A stretch of DNA of 64,000 bases, taken from assembly GCF_030463535.1 (NCBI RefSeq), contig NC_132878.1:28860261-28924260 (forward strand), given 5' to 3'. Numbering within the stretch: the stretch's first letter is position 1; the number at the start of each line of letters is the position of its first letter. Below the pieces are notes generated by a model. That model was not told the origin of the DNA, made no database searches, and saw only the letters and a program-made list of their open reading frames with translations. The translations under genes and the position numbers were made by a program. Source of the DNA: Salminus brasiliensis (taxonomy: Eukaryota > Chordata > Actinopteri > Characiformes > Bryconidae). Below, piece by piece: positions 1 through 32,286 of the stretch.

Positions 1-261
1 GGCCTAAAAGGTTTTTACCTAAGGCTACCACAGACTAACTTAGATAATAGCTAACAGTTAACAGTGTAGCAAATGCCTGAGGGTGTGTGGGAAGTGAAAT
101 CAGAATGAGGATGCAAGATGGGTTTCACACCAGTAGTGTGTGTGTGTCTGTGTGGAGGTGCAGGTTAAACTATTTTAGCTCACTGAAGCATTCAACTGAA
201 CTGGAAACACACACACACACACACACATTCTCAGGATACTAATGTGTTTTAAATAAACAAC

Positions 262-297
<36 letters not shown>

Positions 298-359
298 CGA
301 GGGTCTCTCAAGTAAACATTGGACTCTATTCATAGGAAGCTGAGTCACACCTGAAACCA

Positions 360-360
<1 letters not shown>

Positions 361-406
<46 letters not shown>

Positions 407-412
407 ACACAA
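361..412. repeat. (CA)n microsatellite
   Basis: About 20 perfect CA units then an imperfect tail. Preceded by CA at 207-228 and (GA)n at 264-294. Confidence 0.97.
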
Positions 413-563
413 AGAAGGTTTAAAATTCTATCCTAAAATTTTTTTGCACCTCTGTGTGAGGATCCTGACAGGTGTGAGGTCAGAGGTCAGAGGGAGTGAA
501 GCTATTCCAGGCCGACCTACAAGAGCATTTTCATCTTTAAATGGAACCAAATTCCAGCAGTAC

Positions 564-607
<44 letters not shown>

Positions 608-620
608 ACACGCAGAGCTG

Positions 621-990
621 TCAGTCAGGAACGGTGGCCCAATGTGTAATAATCGAAGGACGGCTGAAGCCCAGCCCCCTCTGATCTGACCTGCTGTAAA
701 CCCCCATAACCTCCTGACTCATGGACTTGTAGAGTGGTGGACTCTGCTCCTCCCACACTACACACTTCTGTCCTGTCATCACGTCATGCCTGCTGGGCCG
801 CAGAGCAGAGCACAGGTATGCAGTGTTCTCCAGTTCCTGCGGTGTAATCTTGACTGATGTAAATAAACAGTTCGAGCAGAACAAAAGCAGCTCAAACTGC
901 TTCTGAACTTCTTCACCACTGCAGCTTCCAGCAGCTATTAGCACCAGAACCACAAGACTGAAATCAGCCTCTTTAACAACTTTTATTATA
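621..990 (-). CDS. Unidentified coding-like exon (hypothetical)
   Basis: On the minus strand an AG acceptor at 991-992 is followed by an open frame of about 122 residues to a TGA at 621-623. The composition looks coding rather than repetitive: VVLVLIAAGSCSGEEV, then ITPQELENTAYLCSALRP, then GQKCVVWEEQSPPLYK. A possible donor (CAG/GTCAGA) near 687 would make it an internal exon instead. I do not recognise the family. No companion exon was found between 1000 and 3700. The plus strand is interrupted here. It may be a terminal exon of a gene continuing past the left edge, or a pseudogene fragment. Confidence 0.35.
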
Positions 991-1004
991 CCTACAAACA
1001 CACG

Positions 1005-1250
1005 TGCTTACATACCAACACTACATAGCAGCATCCTATTAACCACCTAAGATACCATAGCATCCATCTAGCAACACATTCAAAACCTTGGATACCTTAG
1101 TAACTGCAGAGCGACATACTATCAACCCAACAGAGATACTCAAGCAAGAACCTAGCAACCAGCTACAGGAATGCCATATCAACTGCATAGCAACACCATA
1201 TAAACGACCTGAAATACCTTAGCAACAAACTATGACAGCCACTTTGCAAA
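1005..1250. repeat. Degenerate 'tagcaacc' repeat, opposite orientation to 15145-15550
   Basis: Recurrent 'ctagcaac', 'catagcaac' and 'gataccttag' words spaced 20-40 bp. No coding potential. Confidence 0.6.
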
Positions 1251-1302
1251 CACAATGCATCTTATTTACAGGATTGGCTATTTCCTAATTTACACTGCAG
1301 TG

Positions 1303-1581
1303 TAGAGCTGAGCGATATGACATTTTAAAGATATTTTATCACAATACACGATATATATCACAATATTTCATATATGCACAACGTACCAGCAGCGTAAAAT
1401 ATAAAACAATGATATCCAAATACTCTCCCATTCTGAGTACCGTGATTGTTACTCAAAATATGCTGCACGCCATTTAATTAAATAAGACAATATCCGCGAT
1501 ACACTCATAAAAGCATATTGTGTACCACGCTAACAAAATTCATCACGATATGATAAAATATTGTCATATTGCCCAGCTCTA
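1303..1581. mobile_element. hAT-type MITE, copy 1, with 8-bp target-site duplication
   Basis: Termini are inverted: left tagagctgagcgatatgaca, right tgtcatattgcccagctcta. The element is flanked by a perfect 8-bp direct repeat, ctgcagtg, at 1295-1302 and 1582-1589. An 8-bp duplication with this terminus is diagnostic of hAT transposition. The 279-bp AT-rich interior has no ORF, so it is non-autonomous. Related to the element at 35689-36037. Confidence 0.88.
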
Positions 1582-1675
1582 CTGCAGTGGCAATAATTAA
1601 CTATCATGAATGGTTTTGGAACTATGGTAATACCAGTGTGTGCAGAGTGCACTCTGGTGGAGAAACTTAGCAGAT

Positions 1676-1708
<33 letters not shown>

Positions 1709-2309
1709 CAGGACATTTTACAGTACAACAACTTCTATTTTTGTATTCCAACCAAAAATGCTGAGGCCAGAGCGCAGGGTGAGCCATGCTATAGTGCTAT
1801 CTAGCAACCATAAAACTATTATGTACACAAGGTTAGGGCCACAAAAATCAAAACATTTTTTTGGCTGGCAAATGAAGTGTTTTTACTTGGATAGTGGATC
1901 TAATGTAATAGTCAATAATAATCATCTCCTGCTTTCCTGACAGCTCTGTATAGTGTATACTAAGTTGTGGCTACACCTGAGCTAGTTTGACCAAGATTCA
2001 GACAAGCCCAATGGATCACTTTGTACAATCAATCAAAATGTAATTATGTTTAAAACCTGTTAGTATTTTGAAGCAAGCATTGGTTTCAATGGCTGTGTGG
2101 CAGCTTGGGGCAGAGGGAAGACCAGGATGGCTTAAAGGAGCATTAAGATTCAAGAAACACAACCTCTAGCAGTTAGGAAGCGGTAACCACAACAGTAGGC
2201 TCTGCTACACCTGAATTCACCCCCATCCAGTGTCTTTTGTAAATAATGGAAACATTCAGATTATATCAACCTTGCATTTAAACTGCTTTAAACCAGTGCA
2301 ATAGTGTAA

Positions 2310-2402
2310 ATAGTACCACTGTGAGGGATGACGCACCTACGTTTTTCACACCTGTGCAATGTGACGTGACAATAAACTTGATTTGATTTAGTCTGATTTG
2401 CT
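2310..2402 (+). mobile_element. LINE 3' tail fragment
   Basis: The segment tgcaatgtgacgtgacaata followed by 'aacttgatttgattta' is a LINE 3' end of the same general kind as the tails at 3440-3481 and 29220-29241, without coding sequence. Confidence 0.45.
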
Positions 2403-2799
2403 ATGCACTGGATTGACTAGCATCTTACCACTGAAGACTCACATTTTGCACCATGAAAGTACATTTCAGTAAGATTTGCTACAATTAAAATGAAAGTTTT
2501 TAGTAAAAGACCTGTATTCACACATATGTATTTATGCACATATTTGAGCAAAATGCTTACTCATAAAAAATGTATAACTGAGGTTAATATGGGCAGTTTA
2601 TTGTTGATTATTCAGTGCCAGATTGCTATCTGGGTTATTGTGCATTCAGCGGGCACACCATGCTGATGTGATATCTTCTTTTTTTTTATTGGATTTTGGT
2701 CGTGACGTCACATGGAAACGTTGGCCACAAAGATGACGTCAATGTAAAGTTTAAATGCGACTTGAATTGTATTCGTTTTAATATGTTGTTGTTGGCCAA

Positions 2800-3481
2800 G
2801 AAGATTGTGAAGGACCCCAGTCATCCCAACAATGGACTGTTCTCTCTGTTGCCCTCGGGGAAACGCTTAAGAACCCTGAAGGCTAACACAGAGAGAATGA
2901 GGAGGAGCTTCTTTCCACAAGCCATCCGTGCCTTGAATGGGGACAGGGACTTAGGACACTAAATCAAAGTATCTACATACACAAACTGGACCCTCACTCA
3001 CTACAATACACAACCATGGCTCACGGAAAACACACTACGGACAACACTGAAAATATTTCTTTTAACTCACACATACACTCACATACAGATAAATATGTAC
3101 ATATGTATATGTATGTATATATATACACACACACACACACACACAGACACGCACTATTTCATCTCTGTATATATATTTGTATATTTGTATTCTGTATTTT
3201 TTTTTGCTTATATTTCTATATTTTCATATTTTTATATTCTATTCTTTAACTTAAATGTAACTTATTCTATTTTTATTTTCTTCATTTTTATTTTATTTTT
3301 CTTTTGCACTTTTGCACTTTACTTCATTAAGTTAAGGTTTAGTTAAGTTTAAATGTAGATTTTCATTGTATAGCTTGATGTGGGCAGACTGTCAAAAAAA
3401 GCATTTCACTGCAAGTTATACTGTGTATGACTATGTATGTGACAAATAAAATTTGATTTGAATTTGATTTGATTTGATTTG
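2800..3481 (+). mobile_element. 3' end of an L2/Rex-like LINE
   Basis: A short open stretch encodes the C-terminal end of a non-LTR reverse transcriptase (DPSHPNNGLFSLLPSGKR, then RRSFFPQAIRALN). It is followed by an AT-rich 3' UTR and ends in a short tail repeat of 'tttga' units. The element is 5'-truncated, as is usual. Clade assignment is by memory of the tail and RT end only. Confidence 0.7.
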
Positions 3482-3535
3482 TTAGTACTGTTAATGATGG
3501 TTAGGGTTGCAAACAAAAGTTTGAAGGAAAATTTT

Positions 3536-3569
<34 letters not shown>

Positions 3570-3734
3570 AATTATTAGTATATTGTAACATTGTTATCCA
3601 CTTTCCAGACACTGCTGTGCCACTCGCATTTTAAAGTGTCTCCATTCCCTCATTTATAACCACGATGGCAGATCTCATCTTAGATCTGTAAAGCATACAC
3701 ACCACCAAGCAGTGGGTGAAATGAGTTGAATATC

Positions 3735-3895
3735 AGCAATTCTACAGCGCGGTGTTCACGCGCCGCAGTCACAGCTTTTGAATTTAAAGCGCTCGCGAGT
3801 TCAGTTCTGAGGTGAACCGTTGATTTCAGTCCAGGAGCGGTTGTCCCCCGGACGATTTGCCCTGCTTTTGCTTTTGTTCAGGTAAGAGCACTATG
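3735..3895 (+). promoter_or_regulatory. Orphan CpG-rich promoter/5' exon candidate with splice donor
   Basis: A short island of CpGs (GCGCGG, CACGCGCCGC, GCTCGCGAG) sits in an otherwise AT-rich, CpG-poor stretch. It ends in a pyrimidine-rich tract and a near-consensus 5' splice donor, TTCAG/GTAAGAG, at about 3881/3882. This is how a non-coding first exon of a plus-strand transcript looks. No plus-strand coding exon follows within 3 kb. It is convergent to tbc1d8b, so it could start an antisense lncRNA or a divergent partner of the minus-strand block at 621-990. Inference only. Confidence 0.35.
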
Positions 3896-6754
3896 TACAA
3901 CTAGCTAAATGTACGATGAAGAGTCATATTTTATCTATAACTTCTGGAAATTTAATAGGCAGTTGATTTTGTATTTTGAAGGAAACTTTTTTTTTTTTTT
4001 TTTACCGACTGTCCATGTTAGCTAGCGCTAGCTAATGTCAACCAACCTTAAACGTTGGTGTTCGTGTTCGTGTTCACTCTCAGACTCAAAAACCTTCAGA
4101 CTGACTGAACTCATGCATTCAACAAAATCACCTGCAGGTTTTAAGTTTACTTTATTTCACATATATCACATCCAATTTACAGACAGTGGCTTGCGAGAGA
4201 AGCACAAACAAACAAACAAACAAACAAACGATAAACAAAAAGCCACACACACACACACAATACTGAACACAGCATTATCATCCAAATATATGTGTGTGAG
4301 GCAGTCTTGGTGGAATAAGACACAGAAAGAGCTGTGTGTATGTGCACAAAGTAATAAAAATATAAAAAAAACAGCCACAGTCACTGAACATTAAAAAAGA
4401 AAAAGAAAATACAAAATAAAACAGATCAAGGCATAAATCAAGGTTTCCCAAAATCATCTAGCTAATAGTATTAAGATTACATTAACAGGAGGAGAGTGAG
4501 TGTTCAGATTAATACACACTCAGGGATCATTTTGAAAAAAAGAGAATCAAACAAACATGATGAAACTTGATCAGTGACCCGAATGCAGTCGATCAGCCAA
4601 GACATGTTTGGTATCTGATGTGTGCTTCTTTAGTTTACAACGGGAGACGCTAAGCTAACTAACTTAGACTGTCAAGAGTTTCACTTCCATAAACACCCCC
4701 CCCCCCCCGCCCCCCAAAATCTTCATTTACATGCTTCTAAATTCTAATGAAAAGCTAAATTCAGTAAACCAGCATGGACGTCACACCATGTTCTAACTAC
4801 ATTGAAGTGCCAAGTGAAGTGACGTGAAGGTCAGACATAAGATTGGTGACAGTCCCCTGTTTTTTTTTGTGGTTTTGTTTTTAAAGCGTTAGCTTAACAT
4901 CTGGTGTTGTGAACTAAAGAAGCGCAAATCAGATATCAAATATGTCCTGTCTAATCGGCTGCATCTGGGGTCAGTGAATATTCATGTCACTCTGAACTGT
5001 GATTTAAAGAATCATCTTTGTGCTGAGAAGTTTTTGGGAAACCCAGCCCTGATTAATAATGCTGATGTAATGATTCTTCGTTAATTAACATGGCACATTA
5101 TTCTGACATCGTTAAACATTCACATGTCCCGTTTAGAACCAACACTAATCCTAGAGTTCAGTACAATTTTACAACAGAATTCGTTTTTTTGGCCCATTAA
5201 GGTCCTTTACATATTCTATTTACATAGTTCTTAAATTTAATGAGATAAAGATTCTCACTGTGGAGCTGCATCACTGTGTTAACACTTTGTGTTTGTGTGT
5301 GCAATAAATCACTGTATTCAGTACAAGTCACATACACACACACACACACACACATACGTGTGCGTTCTCAGTTCCACTTTGGAATGGCGTTCATAATGCA
5401 TCCGGAAAATATCTGTTTCCCATCCCTGATCTAAATGGACCTTTAAGAGGTTCCTCACTTACTTGTAACAATAAACTATCTTTAATAATACTATAATATG
5501 TAAGAATAATAATAATCTGTAATAGATGCTGCTGTATATGTTCTGTGTGTGGAAGCACTTTATATTTCTCAAAGATTCAGATACACATTAATATTCCCTT
5601 ATTCATTAGATGCTGCAGCAATAATAACATTTATTAGCACATTTCCCTTTATATGTTCTAAAATGTACAAAGCTGTGACCTACACACGTTACATTACAGA
5701 GAAAAGCAAAGAGGTCAGATTCTGTGTGTCCACACAAACTCCATGCTTCTGTCTCATTCAAAAAGAAAGAAGATGCAGCAAAAACAATCCATAAATCAAA
5801 GAACAAATTCAGGTGCATCCTGTGCCAGAAACATTGTAGCGTCTAACTAGATTCCACTACGCCCCTGGAAAGCTTTAGCAACCAACCAAGTTTCACTACA
5901 CTCCAGGAAAGCTATAGCAACCACTTAGGTCCCACATCACTCCAGGAAAACCAGCAACCAGTGACATTCCATTATATCCCGGGACAATCAGCAAACTGTC
6001 CCAGAGAAAGCTTTAGCAACCACTCAGGGTCCACTACACCCTAGGAAAGCTAAATCACTCAATCAGATTCCACTATTCCCCATGAAAGCTATAGCAACCG
6101 ACCAGGTTCCACTTCACACATGGGAAAACCAATTCAATTCCACTACACTCCAGGAATGCTACAATTCCATTTACCAGTTACGTCCCACTACAACCTGGGA
6201 AGGCTACAGCAACCAAGGTAGCAACTCCAGGTTCCACTACACTCTGGGAAAACTATATCAACCAATCAAGTTCCTCTATACCCCAGGAAAATGAACAACC
6301 AATCCGGTTCAGATTTCACTAGACAGAAAAAATCTGTGAGTGTCCTAAAAGAGAATATATGAGTTGTAGAATAGACTCTCTATAACCCTCGATAACTGAA
6401 TGATGTTACCATTAGAACTTTAATATGGATTTTAGTGTTTCACTAGGGTTCTAGGGTGGCGGTACATAATCGGTTCTACACACAGCTGTGGCCTCTGGAA
6501 ATAAAGTTCCATACAATTACAGTTAACCCACTTCAACTGGTCTACACTCTTTTGTTCTACTTTAATTTGCATATCTGAATATGTATGAGTTTAACACAGA
6601 GACTATGTACAAGTTCTAATTGAGTAATGGAGTTCGACAACTAAACATCTTATTACCCTCATTATTAGACAGTGTGTGTGTGTATTTATGGCTTTTGGAG
6701 GGCAGTAGTTTGCTGTGACTTCATGTTTTACTTATGTAGTTTAAGGTGTTGTAC

Positions 6755-6802
<48 letters not shown>

Positions 6803-6813
6803 GGTATGTGTGT
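3896..6813. other. Non-coding stretch, probably partly tbc1d8b 3' UTR
   Basis: No convincing exon on either strand. Holds a (CAAA)n run near 4205-4228, a poly-C run near 4696-4708, and short CA tracts. At about 5840-6310 there is a degenerate tandem repeat whose units combine 'agcaacca' with 'ttccactacac' and 'ccaggaaagct'. Downstream of the tbc1d8b stop, so part is expected to be its 3' UTR. Confidence 0.5.
5630..5635 (-). terminator. Candidate poly(A) signal of tbc1d8b
   Basis: AATAAA on the minus strand about 1.2 kb past the stop at 6814-6816. Another hexamer near 4150 would give a 3' UTR of 2.7 kb. The choice cannot be made from sequence alone. Confidence 0.22.
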
Positions 6814-26784
<19,971 letters not shown>

Positions 26785-27015
26785 GCTGACCCGCTGGATC
26801 CGCCCGTCCCGCCAGTTCCGGTAGATCCTGCAGAGCCCCGGGTTCCTCCGGTTCCTCCGCCGCGTTCCCGCATCACACTCCTAACACACGTCGACACAAG
26901 CCGAGCCAAGCGGAGGAACGTAAACACCGCTGGGAACTGTAGTCCCGCAGATCTCCTCGGCCGCCCAGACACAGCAACTGCGCACTGCGTCTCCCATAAT
27001 ACTTAGCGCTGCCAC
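26785..27015 (-). promoter_or_regulatory. tbc1d8b promoter / 5' UTR, CpG-rich
   Basis: CpG density is high from about 26560 to 27000, spanning exon 1 and its upstream flank (CGCCCGTCCCGCC, CCGCCGCGTTCCCG), and drops sharply beyond 27010. This is the normal position of a CpG-island promoter for the minus-strand tbc1d8b start at 26784. No TATA box was seen. Confidence 0.6.
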
Positions 27016-27688
27016 GTTCGCCACTGTTTATTTAAAGAGCCAGTGCCTCTCACATGGGCTCTGCTAATATAAACAGAGGGCGTTCAGTCGTGTTAATTAG
27101 CGAAATACGACAAGATAAACACTGCATGAGGCTTTGGGTTAAATGGTATGGTGTAATGCAGTTTTAGAGGACTGTGCTGCTCCGCCACAGTATCTGCAGC
27201 TCTGCTTCTGCACTTTAACCTTCACCCTTCACTTCCACAACCACAGCCACAACACCTCGCTTCTGTCCCGTTACAAGGGGTTTTCGTGCAGTGCAAACTG
27301 TATAAATGTAGTAGACATCTGTACAGGTATGTAGAGCACATACACATACAGACCCTCTCTAAGCTCCAAGTGCTGTGGCTGACAGTCATGGAGAACCTCG
27401 GGCCGAACCTGGCCCACATACTGCAGTGACCGCCCTGACACAGTGGCTGGTGCCACATGTCTTGGCCTACCATTGATGAATAATCTTCTGCTGAATAATA
27501 ATGCAATACTTTTTACATCGTATCAGTACCATTACATATAACAATGCAACACAGTAGTATAATAATACTAAAGGGAATGATGCTAAGAGTTATTTGAATA
27601 ATGTATTTAATAGTAAAGCAGTTCTTTACAGCTTTAAACCACCACTGACCACAAGATTAACCACTTCAGCTAGTTTAACAGTTCAGTC
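26985..27688. other. Intergenic, upstream of tbc1d8b
   Basis: No exon recognised. 27000-27100 is the outer edge of the CpG island. 27340-27480 has higher complexity ('ctccaagtgctgtggctgac') and may be an interspersed repeat I cannot classify. Confidence 0.4.
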
Positions 27689-29012
27689 AGTAACTACAAC
27701 TTACCATAAGTGTAACACTAATAGAAACTAAACCTAATAGTCAGTGTAACACTTAGAATAACTACAACTTACCGTAAGTGTAACACTAATAGAAACTAAA
27801 CCTAATAGTCAGTGTAACACTTATAATAACTACAACTTACCGTAAGTGTAACACTAATAGAAACTAAACCTAATAGTCAGTGTAACACTTATAATAACTA
27901 CAACTAACCATAAGTGTAACACTAATAGAAACTAAACCTAATAGTCAGTGTAACACTAATAATAACTACAACTAACCATAAGTGTAACACTAATAGAAAC
28001 GAAACCTAATAGTCAGTGTAACACTTATAATAACTACAACTTACCGTAAGTGTAACACTAATAGAAACTAAACCTAATAGTCAGTGTAACACTTATAATA
28101 ACTACAACTAACCATAAGTGTAACACTAATAGAAACTAAACCTAATAGTCAGTGTAACACTTATAATAACTACAACTTACCGTAAGTGTAACACTAATAG
28201 AAACTAAACCTAATAGTCAGTGTAACACTTATAATAACTACAACTAACCATAAGTGTAACACTAATAGAAACTAAACCTAATAGTCAGTGTAACACTAAT
28301 AATAACTACAACTAACCATAAGTGTAACACTAATAGAAACGAAACCTAATAGTCAGTGTAACACTTATAATAACTACAACTTACCGTAAGTGTAACACTA
28401 ATAGAAACTAAACCTAATAGTCAGTGTAACACTTATAATAACTACAACTAACCATAAGTGTAACACTAATAGAAACGAAACCTAATAGTCAGTGTAACAC
28501 TTATAATAACTACAACTAACCATAAGTGTAACACTAATAGAAACGAAACCTAATAGTCAGTGTAACACTTATAATAACTACAACTTACCGTAAGTGTAAC
28601 ACTAATAGAAACTAAACCTAATAGTCAGTGTAACACTTATAATAACTACAACTAACCATAAGTGTAACACTAATAGAAACTAAACCTAATAGTCAGTGTA
28701 ACACTAATAATAACTACAACTAACCATAAGTGTAACACTAATAGAAACTAAACCTAATAGTCAGTGTAACACTTATAATAACTACAACTAACCATAAGTG
28801 TAACACTAATAGAAACGAAACCTAATAGTCAGTGTAACACTTATAATAACTACAACTTACCGTAAGTGTAACACTAATAGAAACTAAACCTAATAGTCAG
28901 TGTAACACTTATAATAACTACAACTAACCATAAGTGTAACACTAATAGAAACTAAACCTAATAGTCAGTGTAACACTAATAGTAACTACCACTAACTGTA
29001 AGTGTAACACAG
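27689..29012. repeat. 68-bp satellite, about 19 copies
   Basis: Unit from 'taactacaacttaccgtaag' through 'tgtaacactaatagaaacta' and 'aacctaatagtcagtgtaac'. Copies differ by a few substitutions (ttaccg/taacca, aaact/aaacg) that themselves recur in order. The array resumes after the LINE end at 29242-29290. Intergenic, upstream of tbc1d8b. Confidence 0.95.
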
Positions 29013-29241
29013 TATGTAGCAGAGTATGCACATTTTATTGCACAGCTCTGCTTCCCACTACTGTCTCAGTCTCTGTCTTATTAATTTACACTTTCTAATT
29101 TGCACTCTGTGTCTTGTCTGTACTGTCTGCACTTGTGTTTCTGCACTGTGTTGTGTGCACCATGGTCCGGGAAGAACGTTGTTTCGTTTCACTGTGTACT
29201 CTGTATATAGTTGAAATGACAATAAATCCTCTTGACTTGAC
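29013..29241 (+). mobile_element. LINE 3' UTR/tail inserted in the 68-bp satellite
   Basis: A unique-looking block ends 'gaaatgacaataaatcctct' and then 'tgacttgact', the classic fish Rex/L2 3' end. Satellite sequence is present on both sides; it breaks after 'gtgtaacac' and resumes at 'taatagaaac', which are adjacent in the unit. Confidence 0.7.
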
Positions 29242-29512
29242 TAATAGAAACTAAACCTAATAGTAAGTGTAATACTAATATAAACTAACAATCATAATGG
29301 TAATATTCTCATTCTCTCTCTCTCTCTCACCTACACACATACACACACAATCTTACATCAGATACTTTCTTCTTAAAAGCAGTTTATTTTTCACATAATT
29401 ATAATCAACTCCATCGTACATTCAGCCCTTATTTAAATATTCAAATCAGCTTCAGCAAAAACCAGAAAGGTCACACAGTGAAAACACATGCACGCACACA
29501 CATGCACGCGCG

Positions 29513-29561
<49 letters not shown>

Positions 29562-29620
29562 ATATTCATTCATTATGATAAAAAAAATAAATCCAAAGTG
29601 AGAATAAAATGGAAATTTAA

Positions 29621-29664
<44 letters not shown>
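29513..29664. repeat. (CA)n and (GA)n microsatellites
   Basis: CA at 29516-29559 and GA at 29624-29664, intergenic. Confidence 0.95.
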
Positions 29665-29666
<2 letters not shown>

Positions 29667-29811
29667 ACAAACGTGTGAGGTAAAGGCCTGAAGGTCCAGC
29701 AGGGGGCGCTGTAACACAGGGCAGGTGTTCAACTGTTATTGCTGTGCCTGTGGAAGGCCATGTGACTGCTGTATGGTTGCAAGTGAGGCTCAAAATCAAC
29801 TTAATCATTTA

Positions 29812-29846
<35 letters not shown>

Positions 29847-30276
29847 TACACAGCAGAGTTAAAAACTAAACAGATCTATAGAGAAATACAAACTAACATC
29901 AAATAATGAACTGGCTCAGTAAACCGTAATAAACACACCTGAGAACAAAGTGCTTAAAGTCACACCTGTAAAAGTGTGTGTTTGTGTGTATGGTTTAAGA
30001 AATTAACTTAATTATCATTTCTTAGTGTACTCGAATATGTGTATCTATCTCCTCACTGTCAGCAAAAAACTCCAAAATTTCCAAGTGTGTATGTGTGTAT
30101 TGGGCGTGATCTGGAATTTTCTAGCTTCGGGCATCCCTTTCGAAGGCGGGGTTGTCGTAATGAGGCTGCGTCTCCACACATACTACCTCCAAACCTGTGG
30201 ACCAATCAAACAACAGTGCACTTTCAGACACATCGGACACATCAGATAAACGGAAGTTTTTTTCCTAACCAAAACC

Positions 30277-31310
30277 ATGATACACACACACACCACTCAC
30301 AGTACCCACACACTAACCACACACCACCATACAGCCCTCTACACACAGTACTCACAAACTAACCACACAACATCATACAGCCCTCTACACACAGTACTCA
30401 CACTAACAACACACCACCATACAGCACTCAACACACCACCATACAGCACTCTACACACAGTACTCACACACTAACCACACACCACCATACAGTACTCAAC
30501 ACACAGTACTCGCACACTAACCACACACCATCACACAGCCCTCTACACACAGTACTCACACACTAACCACACACCACCATACAGTACTCAACACACAGTA
30601 CTCACACACTAACCACACACCATCACACAGCCCTCTACACACAGTACTCACACACTAACAACACACCACCATACAGCACTCAACACACCACCATACAGCA
30701 CTCTACACACAGTACTCACACACTAACCACACACCACCATACAGTACTCAACACACAGTACTCGCACACTAACCACACACCATCACACAGCCCTCTACAC
30801 ACAGTACTCACACACTAACCACACACCACCATACAGTACTCAACACACAGTACTCACACACTAACCACACACCATCACACAGCCCTCTACACACAGTACT
30901 CACACACTAACAACACACCACCATACAGCGCTCTACACACTAACCACACACCAGTATACAGCCCTCTACACACAGTACACACACACTAACCACACACCAC
31001 CATACAGCCCTCTACACACAGTACTCACACACCACCATACAGCCCTCTACACACAGTACTCACACACTAACCACACACCAGTATACAGCCCTCTACACAC
31101 AGTACTCACACACCACCATACAGCCCTCTACACACAGTACTCACACACTAACCACACACCAGTATACAGCACTCAACACACAGTACTCACACACCACCAT
31201 ACAGCACTCAACACACAGCCCTCTACACATAGTACTCACACACCACCATACAGCCCTCTACACACAGTACTCACACACCACCATACAGCACTCAACACCC
31301 TAGCTCAACA
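30277..31310. repeat. CA-rich minisatellite, unit about 46 bp
   Basis: Units combine 'cacacaccaccatacagccc', 'tctacacacagtactcac' and 'acactaac', with many deletions. Lies downstream of rnf128 (3' side). Confidence 0.92.
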
Positions 31311-32194
31311 ACCCTAACCTAAATAATATATTGTTTTATTATTGGTTTGTAATGAATGTGAGTTAATTTCACTCAATATGATTTCATCTAAAATTTGTTA
31401 TGATCAGTTATACCATTTTAGCTATTAACTATTTAGCCATCTAGACATTAACATGGGTTTAAAAAGCTTTCTCTTTTGAGTAAAAAACATCTACTTGTTT
31501 TTCATATTTACAAGATTTAAATTCTACATTTTTTGTTGTTTTCACTTTATAGAAAAACTCATTGGGATGTACAATATATCCATACAGTGTAATAGTGTAT
31601 TCTGTTAAATCAGTACTGCACACATTATGTAACCAATACATAAATTAATAAACAATGATCAAAACTTATAAAACTCTTCCTAGACATTTTTATGACATTT
31701 GACATGAGAAGAAATTCCTTTATTCTGTAGTTTAAATAATTGTATTATAAATAATGACCATCCTAGTAGTTATGTTACGTAGTTAATGCACGTTATTCAC
31801 TTGATATACAATATGCATTTTTAAAAATAAAGTTCTTATTTCCACAATATTTTTTTGTCTAGTAATACTTTTGTGGTATAATAATAAGAAAAATCATGTA
31901 AATGGATTAGCTTCCGACTGGCGGTGCCTTTCCAGCACAGATGTAGATGCAACAAAGAACTGCTTAAAATTATTTTTTTAGTTTTGGAGACTAAGAAGGC
32001 TTTTGGGAAACAATCACATTGATTTGAGCTCATTGTAAACTTTGGTTGCTAGGCAAACTAAAGTATAATCTATAATTTGATACTTACCACATAGTAAATC
32101 ACACTTACACCACATACCACACACACACACACACAGTACTCATACATCAACCACATAGTAATCACACTCACTACACACGACTCACCATACGGTA

Positions 32195-32228
<34 letters not shown>

Positions 32229-32286
32229 ACATAGTAATCACACTCATACCACTCACCATACAGTACTCACACCCACCACACAGCAA
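31311..32286. other. Intergenic / probable rnf128 3' UTR
   Basis: AT-rich sequence without an exon, then short CA tracts at 32110-32230 next to the rnf128 stop. Contains the candidate poly(A) signal at 31719-31724. Confidence 0.4.
31719..31724 (-). terminator. Candidate poly(A) signal of rnf128
   Basis: AATAAA on the minus strand about 560 nt past the rnf128 stop at 32287-32289. A second one near 31335 is an alternative. The intervening 3' UTR would include CA microsatellite sequence. Confidence 0.25.

Noticed and set aside
175-408. Small frames rich in CVCVCV, THTHTH or SLSLSL, here and at many other sites (e.g. 6746, 24335, 29433, 57591)
   Set aside because: Translations of CA/GT and GA/CT microsatellites.
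27222-27506. 94-aa minus-strand frame upstream of tbc1d8b
   Set aside because: No splice context or recognised domain. May be part of an interspersed repeat, but not enough evidence to annotate.
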